61,541 nucleotides of DNA from positions 1 to 61,541 of the forward strand of contig CAYFSP010000006.1 of the NCBI GenBank assembly GCA_964345925.1, given 5' to 3'. The DNA is from Miniphocaeibacter sp964345925. Its GTDB lineage: Bacteria > Bacillota > Clostridia > Tissierellales > Peptoniphilaceae. The notes below the pieces were generated by a model. That model searched no databases. It was not told the DNA's origin and worked only from the letters and a program-made list of their open reading frames with translations. Positions 10,101 to 19,039 of this stretch are shown piece after piece. Each line of letters opens with the position of its first letter. Position 1 is the stretch's first letter. A program made the translations under genes and the position numbers.

Positions 10101-10624
10101 TACTTGCCTATGCCCTATATCCTAAGGTTTTTGAAGATTATTTGGAAAAACAAAAATTAAACGGTTCATTGACTCATGTAAGTAGTCAAGTTTTCTTCCA
10201 TGGAATAAATGTTGGACAGACTAGAGAAGTAGAAATAGAAGAAGGAAAAACATTGATTATAAAGTTGGTGGAAATGAGTTCTGCCGATGATGAAGGATAT
10301 GTTACTCTAGCCTTTGAAGTAAATGGTAATAGAAGAGAAGTAAAAATTTACGATAAGGATAGTAAAAAAACTTCCGATAACAACTATGTACAATTAGCTG
10401 ATCCTGAAAACGAATTGGAAATAGGTTCATCTATACCAGGAACCATATTAAAGATTTTAGTAAATATAGGTGATGATGTAAAAGCAGGAGATCCACTTGC
10501 TGTAGTTGAAGCAATGAAAATGGAAACTAATATAGTTTCACCTGTAGATGGTAAAATTGAATCAATTATAGTTAAAGATGGAGAAATGGTAGAAGCTGGA
10601 CAATTATTATTACGATTAGAGTAA
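7190..10624 (+). CDS. pyc: Pyruvate carboxylase
   Basis: A full-length 1144-residue single-chain enzyme that makes oxaloacetate from pyruvate, bicarbonate and ATP. The N-terminal biotin carboxylase (about 5-455) has the ATP-grasp Gly-rich loop AAGGGGRGM. The carboxyltransferase domain (about 530-810) has the metal-binding start LLTDTTFRDAHQSL and HLHTHDTTGN. The C-terminal biotinyl domain has EAMKMET with the biotinylated Lys1110. Oxaloacetate made here can feed the fumarase encoded 1.7 kb downstream. The gene is monocistronic, between its own promoter and a strong terminator. Confidence 0.97.
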   Translation: MAKNFRKILVANRGEIAIRIFRACQELGIRSVAIYSEEDNTALFRTKADESYQVGFGKTPLEAYLDMNEIISLAKSKGVDAIHPGYGFLSENKEFARRCEDNGITFIGPSYNVLDSLGDKIKSKIVAKKANVPTIPGIDKPIRNKQDAKDFAEEAGYPVMIKAAAGGGGRGMRIVEKEEDLIPAFRNAQSEAKKAFGIDDMFIEKYLHKPKHIEVQILGDKEGNVVHLYERDCSIQRRHQKIIEYTPAFSLPVEVRERICEDALKIAKSVNYYNAGTVEFLVDAELNHYFIEVNPRVQVEHTVTELVTGIDIVQSQILIAEGYRLDSEEIGIPSQDSVILNGYSIQCRVTTEDPANNFAPDTGKIDVYRSGSGFGVRLDVGNGYTGSVVTPFYDSLLVKMTSKSRTFKDAINKSKRALKELKISGVKTNIPFLVNVLNSEQFQQGTCNTGFIENNPQLFDIKPRNDRELKVLNFIGENVVNNKNRINKEFDAPPTFEEIDINSFESGTKQILDLNGVDGLIDWVKGQQKVLLTDTTFRDAHQSLLATRVRTTDMLRVAPAVSKYMNDLFSLELWGGATFDVAYRFLQEDPWVRLKELRKRIPNILFQMLLRGNNTVGYKNYPDNVVKRFVKQSAESGVDIFRVFDSLNWIEGMHYAMDQVLENDKILEATICYTGDILDETRDKYSLQYYVDMAKELERLGSHIIGIKDMSGLLKPYASAKLIKALKNEVSVPIHLHTHDTTGNGVATALLAAEFGADIIDTAFNSMSGLTSQPALNSIVAALENTRRSTGINLDSAEIISKYWETIRPIYANFESDLKSGSTEIYKYEIPGGQYSNFKPQVDSFGLGHRFKEVKDMYKEVNDMVGDIVKVTPSSKMVGDFAIFMVQNDLSPENILEKGKLLDYPDSVVTYFEGMMGQPLGGFPKDLQKVVLKDIKPITVRPGELLPDENFEENKKYLDEKYDIDATEEDLLAYALYPKVFEDYLEKQKLNGSLTHVSSQVFFHGINVGQTREVEIEEGKTLIIKLVEMSSADDEGYVTLAFEVNGNRREVKIYDKDSKKTSDNNYVQLADPENELEIGSSIPGTILKILVNIGDDVKAGDPLAVVEAMKMETNIVSPVDGKIESIIVKDGEMVEAGQLLLRLE

Positions 10625-10629
10625 ATATT

Positions 10630-10668
10630 AAAGAGATAAATATCATTGAATATTTATCTCTTTTTATT
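10630..10668 (+). terminator. Terminator of pyc
   Basis: A 13-bp perfect stem (10630-10642 with 10651-10663) followed by a T-rich tract, 6 bp after the pyc stop codon. Confidence 0.88.
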
Positions 10669-10683
10669 TTAATTCAATTAATT

Positions 10684-10712
10684 TTGACTTATTAACTACG
10701 CTATTATATGAT
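10684..10712 (+). promoter_or_regulatory. Sigma-A promoter of mgtE
   Basis: TTGACT (10684-10689), 17-bp spacer and TATGAT (10707-10712). About 40 bp around it closely resemble the fumC promoter at 12223-12251. Confidence 0.75.
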
Positions 10713-10748
10713 AAATTTGTGTGAAAATAAAATTAGGAGGTTATATTT

Positions 10749-12101
10749 TTGGAAAAAGATTTAAATATTTTAGAAAAAAAATTATTGGAATTATTAGAAA
10801 ATGACAATCTCCATTTAGTTAAAGAACTTTTAAATACAATGAACTGTTTTGATATTGCTACTTTCTTTAATCAACTACATAGAAAAGATTTAACTCTATG
10901 CTTTAATTTACTATCAAAGGATATGGCTGCAAAGGTATTTCCTGAAATGGATATAGATCATCAAAAATTATTGATTGAAGCTTTTTCAAATGTTGAATTA
11001 GAAGAGATAATCAATCAAATTCGTATGGATGATAAGGTGGATATGATTGAAGAATTACCTTCAAATCTAGTTAAAAAAGTATTAAAAAACTCTAACCCCG
11101 ACGATAGACGAATAATAAATATAATGTTGAACTATCCTAAAGATAGTGCAGGTTCCGTTATGACAACAGAATATGTGAGTTTAAAACCTGAAATGACTGT
11201 TGCTGATTCTCTAGAACATATTAGAAGTACTGGTGAAAATAAAGAAACCATAGACATGTGTTATGTAATAGATGAAACAAGACATTTAATTGGTGAAGTT
11301 TCCCTTGGGGATATTGTTATGTCCGCATATAGTACACCAATTACCTCCATTATGAATGAAGACTTTATTACAACGACGACTACTGTAGATAGAGAAGAAA
11401 TTGCAAGACAATTTATGAAATATGATATTAATACAATGCCAGTTGTAGATGGGGAAAATAGATTAGTGGGAATTATTACAGTAGATGATGTTCTAGATAT
11501 TATAGAAGAAGAAACTACTGAGGATATGGAAATAATGTCTGCTGTTACTCCAACAGAAAAACCATATAAACAATTATCCGTTTTCGAAATTTGGAAAAGT
11601 CGTTTTCCGTGGTTATTAATTCTACTTGTATCTGCAACATTTACGAGTTTGATATTGATGAAATATGAAGATGCATTGGCAAAATATGTAATACTTACGG
11701 CCTTTATACCCATGATTACAGATACTGGTGGTAATGCCGGTTCTCAAGCAGCTTCAACTATTATTAGAAGTCTTTCATTAAAGGAAATAGACTTTAAAGA
11801 TTTGCTATATGTACTTTGGAAGGAAATTAGAGTTGCTGTAATGTCAGGTTTGACTTTAGCAGTATTTAACTTTGCAAAATTGATGTTGTTTGACCGTTTG
11901 GGAATACAGTATTCCCTAGTTGTAAGTCTTACTCTATTTGTAACGGTATTAATAGCAAAAGCAACGGGTTCTGTACTACCAATTATAGCTGAAAAATTAG
12001 GCTTCGATCCAGCGGTTATGGCTAGTCCATTAATTACTACAGTTGTGGACACTTTGGCAATTTTAGTTTATTTAAAAATAGCTTTAGCTATTTTAGCCTA
12101 G
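10749..12101 (+). CDS. mgtE: Magnesium channel/transporter MgtE
   Basis: A 450-residue protein with the MgtE layout: a helical MgtE_N superhelical domain (about 1-125), two CBS domains (about 130-255) that sense cytosolic Mg2+, a plug helix, and a membrane domain of five helices (about 280-450). The pore signature appears as ITDTGGNAGSQAAS. It starts at a TTG with AGGAGG 8 bp upstream. No M-box riboswitch can fit in the short leader, so regulation probably rests on channel gating by the CBS domains. Mg2+ is the expected main ion. Confidence 0.95.
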   Translation: MEKDLNILEKKLLELLENDNLHLVKELLNTMNCFDIATFFNQLHRKDLTLCFNLLSKDMAAKVFPEMDIDHQKLLIEAFSNVELEEIINQIRMDDKVDMIEELPSNLVKKVLKNSNPDDRRIINIMLNYPKDSAGSVMTTEYVSLKPEMTVADSLEHIRSTGENKETIDMCYVIDETRHLIGEVSLGDIVMSAYSTPITSIMNEDFITTTTTVDREEIARQFMKYDINTMPVVDGENRLVGIITVDDVLDIIEEETTEDMEIMSAVTPTEKPYKQLSVFEIWKSRFPWLLILLVSATFTSLILMKYEDALAKYVILTAFIPMITDTGGNAGSQAASTIIRSLSLKEIDFKDLLYVLWKEIRVAVMSGLTLAVFNFAKLMLFDRLGIQYSLVVSLTLFVTVLIAKATGSVLPIIAEKLGFDPAVMASPLITTVVDTLAILVYLKIALAILA

Positions 12102-12118
12102 TATAAAATTAATATTCA

Positions 12119-12152
12119 AGAGAGAAATCCAAAAAATTCTCTCTATTTTTTT
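12119..12152 (+). terminator. Terminator of mgtE
   Basis: An 8-bp stem AGAGAGAA/TTCTCTCT followed, after one A, by seven T, just past the mgtE stop. Confidence 0.85.
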
Positions 12153-12222
12153 GCTCTAAAGTCTTATTTATCGTATATTATCATAAAAAATCTATATAAT
12201 TATTAGTTTCAATTTATACTTT

Positions 12223-12251
12223 TTGACTTATTATAGCACCTACTATATGAT
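12223..12251 (+). promoter_or_regulatory. Sigma-A promoter of fumC
   Basis: TTGACT (12223-12228), 17-bp spacer and TATGAT (12246-12251). It is nearly a copy of the mgtE promoter, with identical flanks and a different middle of the spacer. Confidence 0.75.
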
Positions 12252-12288
12252 AAATTTATAAATAAATTAATAATTATGGTGGTGTATT

Positions 12289-13653
12289 ATGGATTATAGA
12301 ATAGAAAAAGATAGTATGGGCGAATTAAAAGTTCCTTCAGATAAATATTGGGGAGCACAGACTCAACGAAGTTTTCAAAATTTTAAAATAGGAAATGAAA
12401 AAATGCCAATGGAAATAATAGATTCCTTTGCAATTTTAAAAAAATCATGTGCAATAACTAATAATCGTTTAGGAAAACTTTCAGATGAGAAAAAAGATAT
12501 TATAGACAAAATTACAGATGAGATTTTAGATGGAAAACTTGATGATAACTTCCCTCTTGTAGTATGGCAAACGGGAAGCGGTACTCAAAGCAATATGAAT
12601 ATGAACGAAGTAATTGCAAACCGTGGAAATGAGTTAGTTGAAAATAAACTTCTTCATCCTAATGATGATGTTAATATGTCTCAAAGTTCAAACGACACAT
12701 TCCCAACTGCAATGCATATAGCTGGAACAGTTGCTGTGAAAAATTACTTGATTCCTGAACTGGAAAAAACTTTAGATATTTTATATGGTCTTTCCATAGA
12801 AAATAGAAATATAATAAAAATAGGAAGAACTCATTTACAGGATGCAACTCCCTTAACATTAGGGCAAGAAATAAGTGGATGGTCCATGATGATTGAAAAG
12901 TCCATAAAAAACATTAATAGTAGCGTTCAAGGTATGCAGGAATTAGCATTAGGTGGAACTGCTGTTGGTACAGGATTAAACTGTCCTGAAGGTTTTGATA
13001 CCATGGTTGCTGAAGAAATTTCCTTTTTAACTGGAATTGAATTTATAACTGCTGAAAATAAATTTCATTCTTTAACGAGTAAAGATGAGATAGTATTTTG
13101 TCATGGTGCATTAAAATCATTAGCTGCAGATCTTTTAAAAATAGCTAACGATGTTAGATGGCTATCTTCGGGCCCAAGATCAGGACTTGGAGAAATAATA
13201 ATTCCAGAAAATGAACCTGGTAGTTCAATAATGCCTGGAAAGGTTAATCCTACTCAAGTTGAAGCTTTGACCATGGTCGTTTCTCAAGTGTTCGGTAACG
13301 ATGTAACCATAACCTTCGGTGCATCCCAAGGTAATTTTGAATTAAATGTTTATATGCCAGTTATAATTTATAACTTTTTACAATCTGTTAGACTTTTAGC
13401 CGACGGAATAAAATCCTTTAGAGAAAATTGTCTAAAGGGAATTAAACCAAACAAGGAAAGAATTAAATTTAATTTAGATAATTCATTAATGCTAGTTACT
13501 GCATTAAACACTCATATAGGCTATGATAAATCAGCTGAAATTGCGAGAAATGCCCATTTGAAAAATTTAACTTTAAAGCAGTCCGCATTGGAATTAAATT
13601 ATTTAACGGAAGAAGAATTTGATAAATGGGTTAAACCAGAAAATATGATATAA
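12289..13653 (+). CDS. fumC: Class II fumarate hydratase
   Basis: A 454-residue fumarase of the iron-independent class II type, interconverting fumarate and malate. Superfamily signatures are visible in order: QTGSGTQSNMN, QSSNDTFPTA, GRTHLQDATP and the mobile loop GSSIMPGKVNP that carries the catalytic Ser. The length is typical. A GGTGGTG ribosome site precedes the ATG. With pyruvate carboxylase it forms part of a C4-dicarboxylate branch; malate dehydrogenase and fumarate reductase are not in this window. Aspartase shares the fold, but the N-terminal RIEKDSMGELKVPSDKYWGAQTQRS pattern (spread over residues 4-28) favours fumarase. Confidence 0.95.
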   Translation: MDYRIEKDSMGELKVPSDKYWGAQTQRSFQNFKIGNEKMPMEIIDSFAILKKSCAITNNRLGKLSDEKKDIIDKITDEILDGKLDDNFPLVVWQTGSGTQSNMNMNEVIANRGNELVENKLLHPNDDVNMSQSSNDTFPTAMHIAGTVAVKNYLIPELEKTLDILYGLSIENRNIIKIGRTHLQDATPLTLGQEISGWSMMIEKSIKNINSSVQGMQELALGGTAVGTGLNCPEGFDTMVAEEISFLTGIEFITAENKFHSLTSKDEIVFCHGALKSLAADLLKIANDVRWLSSGPRSGLGEIIIPENEPGSSIMPGKVNPTQVEALTMVVSQVFGNDVTITFGASQGNFELNVYMPVIIYNFLQSVRLLADGIKSFRENCLKGIKPNKERIKFNLDNSLMLVTALNTHIGYDKSAEIARNAHLKNLTLKQSALELNYLTEEEFDKWVKPENMI

Positions 13654-13654
13654 A

Positions 13655-13676
13655 AAAAGAGCCAATTGGCTCTTTT
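13655..13676. terminator. Bidirectional terminator between fumC and the symporter gene
   Basis: A 9-bp stem AAAAGAGCC/GGCTCTTTT with an AATT loop and T-runs on either strand lies between convergent genes separated by 27 bp. Confidence 0.88.
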
Positions 13677-13680
13677 TGTT

Positions 13681-15102
13681 TTACTCATATTCATAAATAT
13701 ATTCTATTTTATTCAACTGTTTACATCTATCGTAATCCGTTGTTATTCCCTTAACTTCTCTAGCCAACACTATTAAACCCAGTAAGTTTGGTATTACCAT
13801 TATTGCATTTACCATATCTGCCATATTCCATACTGATTGTACTTCTAGGAATGAACCAAGTACTATAAATATTAAAACTACGATTCTATATGGCCATAAT
13901 CCCTTATCTCCAACTAAATACTTAATATTGGTTTCTCCAAAGTAGTACCATCCAACTATTGTTGTAAAAGCAAAGAATGTTAAACAAATTGCCAAAGCTA
14001 TTTGTCCCCATCCTGGGAAAGCTATACTAAATGCCTCCTGTGTAACCAATGCTCCGTCTAAACCTTTTGTTAAACCTATTTCATTGGCTTTTGTAACCAA
14101 TACTACAACTGCTGTAGCTGTACATACAAGGCCAGTGTCTATGAAAACTCCTACCATAGCTGTTAACCCTTGTTCTGCTGGGTGATTTACTTTTGCAGTA
14201 GCATGAGCCTGTGGAGTTGATCCCATACCAGCTTCATTGGAGAATAGTCCTCTAGATATACCAAATCTTATTGCTTCCTTCATTGTAACCCCTATTGCCC
14301 CTCCAACTACAGCTTTAGTTTTGAAGGCTTCAGAGAATATTAATGAGAAAACAGAACCAACTTGTCCTCTAAACTTAATCATAATTACTATTGCAAGGCC
14401 AATATATACAATTGCCATAACAGGTACAACCATTTCTGCAAATGATGCAATTCTCTTTATGCCGCCTATGAAAACAAGTCCTGCTAAAATAGCCACTACT
14501 ATTCCAACTACTATTAAAGGAATATTGGTTGCATTATTAACTGCAGAAGCTATTGAGTTAGACTGAGTCATATTACCAACAAATCCTAATGCAAGTATTA
14601 TTGCTACTGCAAAAAATCCTGCTAAGAATTTACCTATTTTTTCAAATCCTTTATTTTTAAACCCTTGACTTATATAGAATGCCGGTCCACCGACTAAGTT
14701 GCCGTCCTCATCCTTAGTTCTATATTTTTGGGCTAGTACAGCCTCTGCAAATATTGTTCCCATACCTAGTAAAGCTGCTAGCCACATCCAAAATACAGCT
14801 CCAGGTCCTCCTGCCATTATTGCCGTTGAAACTCCAGCAACATTTCCAGTTCCTACTTGAGCTGCAATTGCAACTGCTAAAGCTTGGAATGAAGAAATTT
14901 CCCCTGCTGCTTTCCTTCTAGCATTTTCTTCTTTGTCAAATAGCCCTCCGAAAGTTTGCTTTATTGCTGCTGGAAATCTAATTATTTGTGGAAATAATAA
15001 ATATAATGTAAATAAAATTCCTACTACTGGTAATAAAAATATTAATATCTTATCTCTTAGTACCGTATTAACTAAATTTACTATCTTATCAATACTGTTC
15101 AT
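13681..15102 (-). CDS. Alanine/glycine:cation symporter (AGCS family)
   Basis: A 473-residue membrane protein with about 11 helices. Motifs of the sodium:alanine symporter family are visible: AAQVGTGNVAGVSTA near residue 80, GGPGAVFWMW, and EAGMGSTPQAHA in the second half. Members import alanine or glycine with Na+. It lies next to selC/selB/selA and 4 kb from the glycine reductase operon, so glycine uptake for that pathway is an attractive inference, not a demonstrated fact. The leader of about 200 bp has a possible TTGTTT-16-TATAAT promoter, and I see no riboswitch in it. Confidence 0.9.
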   Translation of the reverse strand: MNSIDKIVNLVNTVLRDKILIFLLPVVGILFTLYLLFPQIIRFPAAIKQTFGGLFDKEENARRKAAGEISSFQALAVAIAAQVGTGNVAGVSTAIMAGGPGAVFWMWLAALLGMGTIFAEAVLAQKYRTKDEDGNLVGGPAFYISQGFKNKGFEKIGKFLAGFFAVAIILALGFVGNMTQSNSIASAVNNATNIPLIVVGIVVAILAGLVFIGGIKRIASFAEMVVPVMAIVYIGLAIVIMIKFRGQVGSVFSLIFSEAFKTKAVVGGAIGVTMKEAIRFGISRGLFSNEAGMGSTPQAHATAKVNHPAEQGLTAMVGVFIDTGLVCTATAVVVLVTKANEIGLTKGLDGALVTQEAFSIAFPGWGQIALAICLTFFAFTTIVGWYYFGETNIKYLVGDKGLWPYRIVVLIFIVLGSFLEVQSVWNMADMVNAIMVIPNLLGLIVLAREVKGITTDYDRCKQLNKIEYIYEYE

Positions 15103-15309
15103 AACACACTCCTTATTTATTTAATTATAATGACTTTTTCTGTTATATCCTCCCTCCATTCATATTTAAAAGTAAAAGAAAACTCCATTATATCACCATA
15201 TAATTATCAAACAATCGTTATCCTTTTCAAGAAATCATTTGTTTAGACTCTTTCTTTAGCCAAATCTATTTAATTTTTGTAATATAATTAACATATATAG
15301 TCAATAATT

Positions 15310-15406
15310 TGGCGGGAATGCGTGGGAATCGAACCCACCCGAGAAGCTCCTAACCCCTCATACTGGTTTTGAAGACCAGAGAGCACACCAGCACTCATTC
15401 ACCCCC
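15310..15406 (-). tRNA. selC: Selenocysteine tRNA, anticodon UCA
   Basis: A 97-nt tRNA with encoded CCA. The anticodon arm is CTGGT-CTTCAAA-ACCAG, giving anticodon TCA. The D stem has six pairs (GAGTGC with GTGCTC, two of them G-U) and the tight loop TGGT, a hallmark of tRNA-Sec. There is a long variable arm with a six-pair stem and a T arm GTGGG-TTCGATT-CCCAC. The acceptor stem starts with five G and pairs with GCATTCCC, giving seven pairs (two G-U) and an A-G apposition at position 8. It is read by SelA (Ser to Sec conversion) and SelB, whose genes lie just upstream on the same strand. Confidence 0.96.
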
Positions 15407-15418
15407 AAGCACATCTTA

Positions 15419-15447
15419 ATGTTACCATTAAAGATTTTTACTTTCAA
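15419..15447 (-). promoter_or_regulatory. Probable promoter of selC
   Basis: On the minus strand TTGAAA (15447-15442), 17-bp spacer and TAACAT (15424-15419) end about 12 bp before the tRNA 5' end. tRNA-Sec may therefore be made independently of selA-selB. Confidence 0.55.
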
Positions 15448-15523
15448 TATTCTTTTTTATATATAAGGCTATTTTGTAATTTATTTATTTTTTAAATATA
15501 TCTATCCTTTTATATATAGAATC

Positions 15524-17404
15524 CTATTTTACCAATATTCTTATATCTTCTACTCTCTTTGTTAATCCAATACTATCAAAATAATCTAATAGAGCTAAAA
15601 TATTCTTTCTTGAAGATTTTAATATATCCCTATATTCAGAAACGGTAATATTTCCATTTTTTTCAATATGGTCAATTAATAATTCCTTAGCTTTATTAAA
15701 ATCTTCTTTTAATAAGATTTTATTTTCTCCAAATACTACAATTTCCTTATCGATCATAAATTTTATCATCTGTTCAATTTCCTTATCCTTATTGGATATG
15801 GTCTTAATATCTTCGATTTTATTAAAAGAATTATTTTTTAACTGTTCTATAATATTATTTTTTATTTTTTCTTGCTTAGGATTTAATCCAATTTTAAAGT
15901 CTACCAAAGAATAATCTTCTTTATTCCTATTCAATACTTTTTTGTTCGTTAAAATATTTAAAATTTCTTCTGTTTCCTTTAAATTTATATCAAAATTTAT
16001 TTTCGTAAGAATTTCTTCTTTTTTCAAACCAAATGATAATGGAACGTTTTTATGATGTTCTTTTAATAAATTTTCAATTTGTGTAATTATTTTTTCAAGT
16101 ACTTTACTACTTATATATTTTTTACCGATTTTATAGATTTTTTCCTGAGAAATATAATTATCTATTACTATTTCAATATCATCTTTATTTTCACCAGTGT
16201 ATGAAATAATATCTTTTAATTCTACTAGTCTATCTTCATTTTCCATAAACTGTAATATAATCTCATCTAATTCGCCAGATTCTTTAAGTTTAAGGCTTGC
16301 AATTAATTCTTCATCAACATGTCTTTTCTTAGAAAGTGGATCTATTATTCTTCCTCCACCTATTGTTTCCACTGGTGAATAAGATCTTAGAACAAAACGA
16401 TCTTTATTTCTACATACCAATGGCTCTTCCATTCTAAATTGTACAAATCCCTCTTCTCCTGGAAGTATTTCTTCTTTTTCAAGAGGTACTACTCTACATA
16501 AAATCTCCCTTGTTCCTATTGCCATTCTAAGTCTAGTCCAATGTTTTACAGTAAATTTTCTATTGTTTGAAACCATAATTTTAGCATCTACAATATTGCT
16601 TATTACAACAGAACCTTCCTTTGCAATAATATCACCTCGATGTATATTGAATTTTTTTAAAGTTGATATATTAATTGCCGTTCTCTGTCCTGCATATGCT
16701 GTTTCTACATCTTCTCCATGTACCTGAACAGATTTTATCTTTACCTTTTCTCCTTGAGGGTAAATGACAAGTTCTTCTCCTTTTTCCATATGGCCTTCCA
16801 TTAGAGTTCCCGTTAAAACAGTTCCTATTCCCTTAACTGGAAAAACTCTATCAATATGCATTCTAGAAAGAACATTACTCTCTTTATCTTCTATTTCTTC
16901 ACTTTCTTTTTCTAGAACTGAAATCAACTCATCTATTCCTCTTTTAGAAACTGAATCAACTTTTACTATTTGGGAATTTTCCAGGAATGTTCCCTTTGCA
17001 AAATCTCTTAATTCGTCTTCTACCAATTCTATATATTCATCTTCAACTAAATCACATTTTGTTAAAACTATAATTCCTTTTTTTATATCTAAGTAAGTTA
17101 ATATATCTAAATGTTCTTTCGATTGTGGCATTATTCCTTCATCTGCCGCTACAATAAAAAGCACTAAATCAATTCCAGCTGCTCCAGCCATCATATTCTT
17201 AACAAATTTTTCATGACCTGGTACATCTACAATTCCTATTCTATTTCCATTTGGTAGGTCTAAATAGGTAAAACCTAAATTTATTGAAATACCTCTTTGT
17301 TTTTCCTCTGATAGAGTATCCGTCTCTCTTCCTGTTAAAGCCTTCACCAATGTGGTTTTTCCATGATCAATATGACCAGATGTACCTACGACTATATTCT
17401 TCAT
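15524..17404 (-). CDS. selB: Selenocysteine-specific elongation factor SelB
   Basis: A 626-residue translational GTPase that carries Sec-tRNA to UGA codons followed by a SECIS hairpin. The EF-Tu-like part (about 1-340) has GHIDHGKT (residues 9-16), the switch region RGISINLGF, DVPGHEKF and the guanine motif TKCD. The remaining 280 residues form the winged-helix repeats typical of bacterial SelB, which bind the mRNA hairpin. The gene starts 10 bp after selA. Its clients within the window are grdA and grdB. Confidence 0.96.
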   Translation of the reverse strand: MKNIVVGTSGHIDHGKTTLVKALTGRETDTLSEEKQRGISINLGFTYLDLPNGNRIGIVDVPGHEKFVKNMMAGAAGIDLVLFIVAADEGIMPQSKEHLDILTYLDIKKGIIVLTKCDLVEDEYIELVEDELRDFAKGTFLENSQIVKVDSVSKRGIDELISVLEKESEEIEDKESNVLSRMHIDRVFPVKGIGTVLTGTLMEGHMEKGEELVIYPQGEKVKIKSVQVHGEDVETAYAGQRTAINISTLKKFNIHRGDIIAKEGSVVISNIVDAKIMVSNNRKFTVKHWTRLRMAIGTREILCRVVPLEKEEILPGEEGFVQFRMEEPLVCRNKDRFVLRSYSPVETIGGGRIIDPLSKKRHVDEELIASLKLKESGELDEIILQFMENEDRLVELKDIISYTGENKDDIEIVIDNYISQEKIYKIGKKYISSKVLEKIITQIENLLKEHHKNVPLSFGLKKEEILTKINFDINLKETEEILNILTNKKVLNRNKEDYSLVDFKIGLNPKQEKIKNNIIEQLKNNSFNKIEDIKTISNKDKEIEQMIKFMIDKEIVVFGENKILLKEDFNKAKELLIDHIEKNGNITVSEYRDILKSSRKNILALLDYFDSIGLTKRVEDIRILVK

Positions 17405-17414
17405 CTGTCCTCCA

Positions 17415-18818
17415 CTATTTAAATAAATCCACTAATTCTTTTACAATTATTTCGAATTCATTGTCCTGAATCGTTCTTATATCAAGCATATATTTATCAT
17501 CTTTAATTCTACCTATTATATGACTATCTGATAATCTCAGCATTTCTTCAATTTTTGAAGATGAATATTTTTCAGATGATAGTACAATAACCTTAGTTGG
17601 TATCACCTCTCCTGGCAGTGAACCACCACCTACTGTTGAAAACTCATCTTCAATACTCGTTTTTATAGATGAACTACTACTTTTTATCATATTTGCTAAA
17701 ATATTTATTCTTTCCTCAATTTCTTCCATAGTGTAAGAAATCATCCTAATAGTTGGAATATTTACTTTTGCTTTTTCTTCATCTAAATATAATTTCAAAG
17801 TAGCTTCTAATGTTGCCAAAGTAATTTTATCGACTCTTAAAGCACGAAGTAATTGATTTTTCTTCATTTTTTCAATGAGCTTCGTCTTTCCTATTATTAT
17901 TCCTGCCTGAGGTCCCCCTAGTAATTTATCACCACTAAATGTTATTAAATCCATTCCTGACTTTACAGATTCTAAAACAGTAGGCTCATGTTTTAATCCA
18001 AAATCCTCCAGATTAAAATATACCCCACTTCCTAAATCCTCCACTACAGGAATTTCATATTTATTGCCTAATTCCTTTAATTCTTCATTGCTTACAGTTT
18101 CTGTAAAACCTATTAATTTATAATTACTTGTATGAACTTTCATAAGTAATCTTGTGTCTTCAGTTATGGCGTTTTCATAATCCGATATCCTCGTCTTATT
18201 CGTTGCACCAACTTCAACAAGTCTTGCTCCACTCATCTCCATAACGCTTGGAATTCTAAATGCTCCTCCAACTTCAACGAGTTCTCCCCTTGAAACTATC
18301 GCTTCATAATCCTTTGAAAAGGTACTGAGTATTAATAATACAGCTGCAGCATTATTATTTACTATTAAAACATCCTCTGTCTTAAATAGTTTTTTTATCA
18401 TATCTGTTACATGGCTATATCTTGATCCTCTCTGTCCTTCCAACAACTCATATTCTAAATTTGAATATCCTGATGCAATTTCCCACACTTCGTCTTTTAT
18501 GGAATTACTTATTAAAGATCTTCCTAAATTAGTATGAAGTATAGTTCCAGTTCCATTTATAACCTTTTGTAATGATGAAGAAAAACTTTTCTCTAAATTT
18601 TCCTTAACATTCTTTAAAATATTTTCCATTTCTAAATCATCATTTATTATTTCTATATTGCTTTCATCTGTTTCAAGGATTTTTTTTCTCAAGTCATCTA
18701 TTACTTGTCTTACGGATTCCGTTTTTAACTGTCTAGGATATTCTAATTTTTTTATATATCCTTCGTTTAATATTTCCTCTACTGAAGGTAATCTTCTAAA
18801 AAATTCGCTTTTTTTCAT
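17415..18818 (-). CDS. selA: L-seryl-tRNA(Sec) selenium transferase
   Basis: A 467-residue PLP enzyme that converts seryl-tRNA(Sec) to selenocysteyl-tRNA(Sec) using selenophosphate. Visible features are the N-terminal tRNA-binding RRLPSVEEIL, the family signature NGTGTILHTNLGRS, and the PLP-binding Lys in TFSGDKLLGGPQAG. It heads a selA-selB operon (10-bp gap), with selC beyond and divergent from the grd operon. The selenophosphate synthetase gene selD is not in this window and must lie elsewhere. AGGAGG precedes the ATG. Confidence 0.97.
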   Translation of the reverse strand: MKKSEFFRRLPSVEEILNEGYIKKLEYPRQLKTESVRQVIDDLRKKILETDESNIEIINDDLEMENILKNVKENLEKSFSSSLQKVINGTGTILHTNLGRSLISNSIKDEVWEIASGYSNLEYELLEGQRGSRYSHVTDMIKKLFKTEDVLIVNNNAAAVLLILSTFSKDYEAIVSRGELVEVGGAFRIPSVMEMSGARLVEVGATNKTRISDYENAITEDTRLLMKVHTSNYKLIGFTETVSNEELKELGNKYEIPVVEDLGSGVYFNLEDFGLKHEPTVLESVKSGMDLITFSGDKLLGGPQAGIIIGKTKLIEKMKKNQLLRALRVDKITLATLEATLKLYLDEEKAKVNIPTIRMISYTMEEIEERINILANMIKSSSSSIKTSIEDEFSTVGGGSLPGEVIPTKVIVLSSEKYSSSKIEEMLRLSDSHIIGRIKDDKYMLDIRTIQDNEFEIIVKELVDLFK

Positions 18819-19000
18819 ATTTTCCTCCTAATTCCACTATAATAATATTATAACTTATATACAATCAAAAAAAATATCATATTTTATGATACCGTTTTCA
18901 AGTAATGTTTATTGTGCTAAAAAGTTGACTATTAATAGTTTTTATACTTAATATTGGTTTATTGTTTGACATTTTTTTCATGTTATTTTGAAATGTATTG

Positions 19001-19029
19001 TTGACTATTTATCAATGTCATGTTAGAAT
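19001..19029 (+). promoter_or_regulatory. Sigma-A promoter of the glycine reductase operon
   Basis: TTGACT (19001-19006), 17-bp spacer and TAGAAT (19024-19029). Transcription would begin near 19036, immediately before the riboswitch. Confidence 0.75.
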
Positions 19030-19039
19030 TATCTTACAA

